In this document: positions 1 to 6,500 of the stretch, in pieces
Position numbering within the stretch: the first letter of the stretch is position 1
Layout of the letters: the number at the start of each line of letters is the position of its first letter
NCBI GenBank assembly: GCA_947564765.1
Contig: CANODN010000077.1
Span: forward strand, 1-8,202
Direction: 5' to 3'
DNA from: an uncultured Roseburia sp.
GTDB lineage: Bacteria > Bacillota > Clostridia > Lachnospirales > Lachnospiraceae
Length of the DNA: 8,202 nucleotides
Made by a program: the position numbers and the translations under genes
Notes under the pieces: model-generated
What the model was told of the DNA's origin: nothing
The model's input: the letters and a program-made list of their open reading frames with translations, nothing else
The model's database searches: none

Positions 1-106
1 CATGAACTTTCAAGGTTGTTTCTCTGTTCAATTATCAATGTCCTCTGCTGTCTTTTAATTTATAGTCCTCTTTTTCGTACTATTTGAGCGTTTCACGGAA
101 GTCCTG

Positions 107-120
107 CGCTATATATAGCG
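107..120. repeat. Perfect 14-bp palindrome CGCTATATATAGCG
   Basis: The sequence CGCTATATATAGCG equals its own reverse complement over all 14 bases. It could be a dimeric regulator's operator or simply a chance A/T-rich palindrome. It lies about 340 bp before the big gene's start codon, which is far for a simple operator of that gene. Confidence 0.5.
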
Positions 121-444
121 GGGAGAACAATGGCGTTCACAGAAACAGCTCCGTCTGCAGTAAGCATAGACGGGACAGATCCGTCAGGATTACAAGGCAG
201 TATCAAAAATCGCCTCCAATCAAAAATATACTTTTGGTCAAGGGCGCAAAGCACCGCATGCTTGACCGGGTAGTTAAGTGTTTTTGGCAAAAAGCAGGTG
301 ATTTTTGAAAAATAAAATCTGAAAATCCCATGAAAAGGGAGTTTTGGACTGTGAGAAGTTATTAAACAGGAAGGGAGGAAAACAGCATTTACGCTTGCAC
401 AGGTGGCTCTGCAAGACAGAGCTCGGACAAAAAGGATATATAGC

Positions 445-453
445 AGGAAGGAG
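445..453 (+). promoter_or_regulatory. Ribosome binding site of the giant surface protein gene
   Basis: AGGAAGGAG ends 9 nt before the ATG at 463. This is a strong Shine-Dalgarno match at a normal Firmicutes spacing. It fixes the start codon, because the ATG is immediately followed by a typical signal peptide. Confidence 0.9.
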
Positions 454-462
454 AATTAAAAT

Positions 463-555
463 ATGAAATGGAGAAAAGCAGCATCAGGTGTGTTGGCCTA
501 TGTACTTGCCTTTACTACAGCGGCTTCAGCAGTGCCTGCATCTACAGTTTCAGCG
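463..555 (+). other. Signal peptide of the giant protein
   Basis: Residues 1-8 (MKWRKAAS) carry three basic residues and are followed by a hydrophobic stretch, GVLAYVLAFTTAASA. Two signal-peptidase I style sites are visible: ASA ending at residue 23 and VSA ending at residue 31. The region after that is small and polar, then acidic. This indicates Sec export. There is no lipobox cysteine, so it is not a lipoprotein. Confidence 0.9.
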
Positions 556-3500
556 GCACAGAGCGGTGGGATAGCAGCTCTTACAGGCGAGACGCCGTCT
601 GAGACAACAGAGATTGGAGTTCCGGAGTTTATCATTCCGGAGATCAAAGAAGGGGATCATTATTCACATATTGAAACCGGTATCAAAGAAGAGGAGAAAA
701 AGCTTTTAACGGTCATCGACCGTGCAGAAAATCCGGCAGAGTTTACATTAGCAGGTGAAGCGGGCAGCGAAAAAGCAAAATTTCTGGATGGCAAATGGGG
801 ATTCAATCAGAAAATTGTAAGTACAGATGACAGATTTAATGTTACGGGTGATAAGGTCATGGTTATTTCGTTTGATCTGTATTTAAATACGCTGGATGTG
901 GAATATAGCGGGAATAACTGTCCTACACTTATGGCAAAGGGAGATCAACAGTATTCTGTCGATGTTATGAATAAAGGAATCAGAACACATAGCAAAGTAG
1001 CATCCGGCTGGGAAAACAGGAACTCGGCTAACTGTTTTCCAGAAGCGAAGCGATGGTATCATGTAGATATTGTCTATGGAAAAAACGGTGTAGAACAGCA
1101 TTTTATTGATGGTAAAGCAACGGGTGCATTAAAAACTGCTTCTGCTATCCAGGAGCAGGAGAACGCTCCTTTTACCATCGGTTTTAGATATGAGGGTGAT
1201 AATGCTTCTGGTAATATCAAGGAAGATACCGTATTTTCAGAAGATAAGGGTTATTTGGCAGATGTTAAGTTTTATAATGGCAGTCTGCAGCCAGAGATCC
1301 AGAATGGAGTTGATTTAACGGGTTGGAATGAAGAGGAAGATAAAGGTTATGCCAGATTAAGCGATCTTTTGGACAGTGTAAAACCGGTATCTGACTTTTC
1401 TGTAGACCCGTATGTAGGCAGCGTTGCATGGAGTGATGCAGCAGGCCGGGTTATGACGGCAGCAGACCGATTCCAGTGCGGAACCGTTTATCAGGCAACA
1501 AAGACACTGACGGCAAGCGAAGGATATGTATTTCCGGAGAATGTTTCCAAGGAAGATATTGTGATGCATATACCGACTCCTGTTACATATAAAAAAATAA
1601 CAGGGCTTACCGCAACTGCAGACAGCCAGGAAACCAATTCTGGTTCGGATTTGCCGGCTTATGGAGCAGTAGACGGTGATGAGGCAACGCACTGGCATTC
1701 GAATCATTCCGGCAATGCATCAGACAAAGTTCAGGGTACAGATTCAGATGGTGACAAGATCTGGGATCTTACAGGTAATAATACTTATACGATTACACTT
1801 AAGGAAGAAAAAGAGATTTCGAAGTTTGAATATGTAGCAAGGACTGCGAATGGAACTCAAAATGGCGATATCTATGAAGCTATTTTGCAGGTTAGTACAG
1901 ATGGTACAAGTTTTACAGATATTGAAGGTGCATCATTTGGCTTTGCTACAGAAAACAAATTTGCAGTTAAATTTTCTGAGCCGATTCGGGCGAAAGCAAT
2001 TCGTATTGTAGGGAAAAAAGCATATGGTATAAATGGCTGTTTTATGTCGGCGAAAGAATTTTATCTTTATAGTACGGAAATCGAAACCCAGACTATAGAG
2101 AAAATAACAGGGCTTACCGGAGAAGCGGACAGTTATGCGAATAGTGGCAATGATCGGCCGGCGTCCGGTGCATTAGATGATAATTTGAATACATTGTGGC
2201 ATTCTTTTTATGCTAATAGTGGTGGAAATGGTGCTTTTGTTGAGGGAACAAAGGGAGATAATAGCATTTGGGATCTTACCGGCAATAACACCTTTACGAT
2301 TACGCTTCCAACGGTAGAAAAAGTGCAGCGGTTTGAATATGTAGGAAGAGGCGGCAATAACGGTGATATTTACAAAGCGCATCTGGAATACAGTACGACG
2401 GCAGAAGGCGATAATTTTAGGCTAATCGAGGGCTCGGAGTTTGGTTATGAATCAAATGTTTTTACTGTTGATTTTACACCGGTTGCGGCAAAGAGAATTC
2501 GTATTGTAGGAGAAAAGGCATATAGCAACGGTGCAAAGGCATTTATGTCTGCAAAAGAGTTCCGGTTATTTAAAAGGGTGGCTCTGCCGACGGCGCCGAC
2601 GGTTTCTTCCGCATCCGTTTCAAAAGACCGCAAGAAGTTGACCGTTACATTTGAATATCCTGGCATGGACTGTGATTTTGTTGTTAACAGTATGGCTTTT
2701 CGGAGCCCGGTAAATCTTGAAGTAGGTGATACATATCAAATGAATCCGTCAGAGGTGTTTGCGTCAGACGGCCAGAAGATAGAGAACCATCCGGCATTAC
2801 ATGCGGAATATTTTTATGAATGCAGCGATACTTCCACGATCACCGTTTCCTCGAACGGAATGGTAAGGGCAATTGCAGAAGGTCCGGCAACAGTCACTGT
2901 AACGGCAGAGGCCGGAGATACCAGATATACTTGTGAGGTTCAGATCAAGGTATACGATAAGGACACGATGCTTTTGCATCCGGAGCTTATTTATGTGAAA
3001 CCGGAAGCAGGCAAATATCCGGAAGTGGCAGATGTACGGATGAATGTAACAAGAGACGATCCTTATATGGGCGTTATTACGGAAATGGTGGAAGGCGGTT
3101 CAACGCTGGAGCTGGATCGAGGCGATGTTGTAATTGAACGGCATGACGGCGTGGTAGGCTTTAACGGCATCTATAAAGCGACTGGGGTAGATAAGCAGTT
3201 TAATGCGGTAGGAACCGATCCTCTGGTGATTGCCTTTAAATTATATTTAAAACGTCTGCCTCGTGATCAAAGAGAGCATACGATTTTATCAAAGGGAAAC
3301 CAATACAATCTCTCCTACATGAATCCGACAGATACGACGGACGATGTAATTCTGCGTCTGCAGGTTGGAAACGGCTGGACGAAATGGCAGCGTACAATTA
3401 AAAATACGGATATTCAAAAATGGCTTGACATTATGATCGTTGCGGACGGCAAAAATACAGCAGACAGCATAAAACTGTATGTAGGCGGAGTACCGGTTGA

Positions 3501-6500
3501 AAAGACAAGCGGTGACGGTACATCGATTGGAGCGACCGATCCGTCATCCGATGAACTGCGTCCCTTTACGCTCTGTGATAAGCCGGGAGAAACAAGCCCG
3601 ATGGATTTTGGCGCCGATCTCGGATTGATTTCAGGGTTAAAGGTATATGATGTAAAACATGATGCACCGAGTCTGGTGGATGCGATCAATATCCAGACGC
3701 TTGGTGCAGAGAATGCCGCTGCGGCAATAAAGACTATGCTGGATAATGTAACACCTTCTTCCTATATGACTGCAACGCCGTACAGCATTAAGACTTCCTG
3801 GTATGCAGGCACAGGGGATGATAAAACGGCCCTTGACGGCAAGACGGCATTTCAGACTTCTGATCTTGTAAATAAGGGATATACGGCAGTGACAGTGCTG
3901 AAAGCCAATAAGAAAGCCGATGGAAGCTATTACGAGTTTGATAAGGCAGAAGAAGCGCATATCAATGAGCAGCTGCTTCATATTTTCACAAAAGATGATA
4001 CGGAAAATGAATGTAAAGATACGATGATTCTGCGGAAAGCAACCGTATCGGATGACCAGACGGAAATGACCGTGGAGATTTCATTCCTGCCTACAGGTAT
4101 TCCGGCTCCGAAGCTTACCTTTACGGCTCCGCGTGTAGGCCTGGTGCCCAGAGATTATCCGATTCTTGGAGACAGCAGCAGTACGAGGAGATATGACTTT
4201 AGCGAAGACGGTACAAAATGGTATTCGGTAACGGGTGACGGAACAAAGACGGCTCTTAATGAAGGAACAGGATTTGCGGAAATCACTGCAGATAATAAAT
4301 ATCAGGTAGAAACCGTACTGGTTGCAAAGGATAATTACCGTTTTGATACAGGCAGCGAATATAAAGCAGAAGTAGAAAAAGCAGTAAAACTGCAGCGAAG
4401 CGGAAATGTAGAAGCAAAAGTGACGGCAGAGGCTCTGGAGGATGGCGCGAAGTTAAAGATTACGGTGCTCTATGAAAAGCCGATTTATACGGTTACATTT
4501 GATTTAAACGGACTGGCAGAAGAACCCTTCCGTCAGGCGGTTTCGACGGGCAGAACAGCCGTTGAACCGGAGGTGCCGGTAAGAGAAGGCTACAGGTTTG
4601 ATCAGTGGTGCTCCGATTCAAGTACGCATGCGGAATTCGATTTTGCTACAACGATCACAGAAAGCATCACATTACATGCGCATTGGACGAAAATCTATAA
4701 GGTGCAATATGTGACAAATCGCAGTGATATAACATTGGAGCCTGCGATGTATGAAGCAGATGTAAAAACAGCGGAACCGCAGATAGAACGGCCGGATGGC
4801 GATGAAAGTAAAGTCAACTTTGACGGCTGGTATACAGAGGAGTCACTGCGCGATGAGACGAAATATACGTTTGGAGAAACTTTGAATAACGATATTACCC
4901 TGTATGCAAAATGGACGGCAGAGGTAACATATAATGAAAATTATGATGGCGCACAGGTGCATGAGGCGATCACGACAGTGATTAACAGTCCGTTGTCAGG
5001 ATTGAGTGAACTGAAGAGACCAGGCTATCGGTTTGCCGGCTGGTATACGGATGCAGCATGCAGTGACGGAAAGGAAGCCGATTTGCAAAGAGGCGTAACC
5101 TCCCATACGACATTATACGCGAAATGGGTACAGCAGGTTACGGTAAGCTTTGAACCCGGCGAGGAGGCAAGTGAGGATACGCAGATTGAGGAACAGGTGA
5201 TTGATAAGGGCAGCAGAGCAAGAAAACCGTCAGACCCGAAGCCAAAAGAGTCAACAAAGATTTTTGTCAGCTGGTTTGAAAAGGATGCAGAGGGAAATTA
5301 TAAGAAAGATCCGTATAATTTCGATGCTGCAGTGGAAAACGACCTTACATTGTATGCGCAATGGGCAGACAACAATGATCTGTGGACAGTAACGTTTAAG
5401 ATTGACAATGAAGTGAAAGCGGTGCAGTATGTACTTAAAAACGGCACAGAAGGCGCAAAGACAACACCGCCGGAAATTCCTGCGGAGCCGTATAAAACAT
5501 TAAACGGCTGGTATACGGATGAAGCGTGTACAGAGAAATTTGATTTTACAGTAGAAAATATAACGGCGGACACTACGCTGTATGCGAAATGGGATGCAGT
5601 TAATGTGAATATTTCATTTGCAGTAAACGGCGGTGATACGGTAGCTTCAATAAAAGTTCCGGCAAACACGGCATTGAAAGAATCAGAGCTGCCGGCTCCG
5701 GTACGGACGGGATATGTATTTGCCGGCTGGTTTATGGATCAGGAGCTTAAGACATCCTGTGAAGGAAAGGTTGTTACAAGCGATACCAGGCTGTATGCAA
5801 AATGGAATTTAAAACAGCTGGAGGGAGTGACCGTTACAAGTCAGAAAAATATTACGCTGGCGGTAAACGGAACGTCAGATGTGGCATATGATCTTTCTCC
5901 AAGAGATGTAAGAGGTGTGAAAGTTTCCTTTACGTCAGGGAAAGAGTCCGTTGCAACTGTGTCAGATGAGGGAAGAATTACGGCGAAAGCACTGGGAGAG
6001 ACAGTCATTACCGTATCGGCAGTTCAGGGCGATATTACCAAACAGGATACAATAAACGTAAAGGTTGTCAAATTCCCGACAAACATAGCAGGCAATGCAA
6101 CAGCTACGACAAATAATACAGAAAATAATCAGCATGTTGCTGCAAATATCAACGATGGACGCTCAAATACAAAATGGGCAAGTGATGTATGGGGCGGCAA
6201 CGATGGCGGTCTTGCATCAGATGGACACGATGAAGGCGCGAAGCGTTACAGAGACTGGTCGCTTGAGGAACATTCGGGACATCATTCTGTATGGGTAACA
6301 TATGAGTGGCCGGAGGAGATTACGTTCCAGAAGACAGTGCTGAACTGGGAGCGCAGAAATACAGGTAAATATACGCTGGCAGTATCGTCTGATGGTGAGA
6401 ACTGGAAAACGATTTATGCAAAAGATCTTGCAAAGGCAAATATCAGGCAGGAAGATGCTGCAGCAGAGACAATTGTTTTGAATAAACCGGTAACGGCAAA

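Larger units (their letters stand above)
1..462. other. Upstream intergenic region with no convincing gene
   Basis: This stretch holds no open frame that looks like a real protein. The longest frames (84-308 on plus, 93-290 on minus) overlap each other, have no family resemblance and have composition unlike the big gene. Visible structure: bases 1-45 resemble, on the minus strand, an rRNA-operon spacer; a perfect 14-bp palindrome lies at 107-120; a weak A/T-flanked hairpin pairs 322-329 with 337-345 around one bulged G; a Shine-Dalgarno-like site lies at 372-378; and a 6-bp hairpin lies at 406-411/417-422. I found no clear -35/-10 pair with a 16-18 bp spacer for the downstream gene. TTGACC at 262-267 and TTGGCA at 284-289 have no matching -10 box at the right distance. 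The promoter of the big gene is therefore unresolved. Confidence 0.7.

Noticed and set aside
130..273. 47-codon plus-strand frame starting with ATG and preceded by GGGAG
   Set aside because: The ribosome binding site is only 4 nt from the ATG, the product (begins MAFTETAPSAV) has no recognisable pattern, and the region shows no other sign of coding.
93..290. 65-residue open frame on the minus strand
   Set aside because: There is no good ribosome binding site upstream of its ATG, it resembles no domain I know, and it covers the same DNA as the plus-strand frame. It could only be rescued by conservation in other genomes.
84..308. 74-residue open frame on the plus strand
   Set aside because: It relies on a TTG start with no ribosome binding site, has no family resemblance and overlaps an equally long frame on the other strand.
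322..345. A/T-flanked hairpin (322-329 with 337-345) as a terminator
   Set aside because: The stem has only three or four G-C pairs and one bulge, and its T-run is within the stem with no T-run after it. The evidence is too weak to call.
391..426. Possible cyclic-di-GMP or other riboswitch before the giant gene
   Set aside because: The short hairpin at 406-422 and the GCACAGG segment recall parts of GEMM-type RNAs. The rest of the conserved core (the P1 partners and the tetraloop-receptor parts) is missing.
5201..5392. Plus-strand frame of 63 residues inside the InlB repeats
   Set aside because: It is out of frame with, and fully contained in, the well-supported giant gene, and it has no ribosome binding site or family resemblance.
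5298..5669. Long minus-strand frame opposite the InlB repeats (and similar ones at 6987-7298 and 7623-7913)
   Set aside because: These are shadows of the giant gene caused by its codon bias. They have low-complexity Ser/Ala/Phe-rich translations and no start signals.
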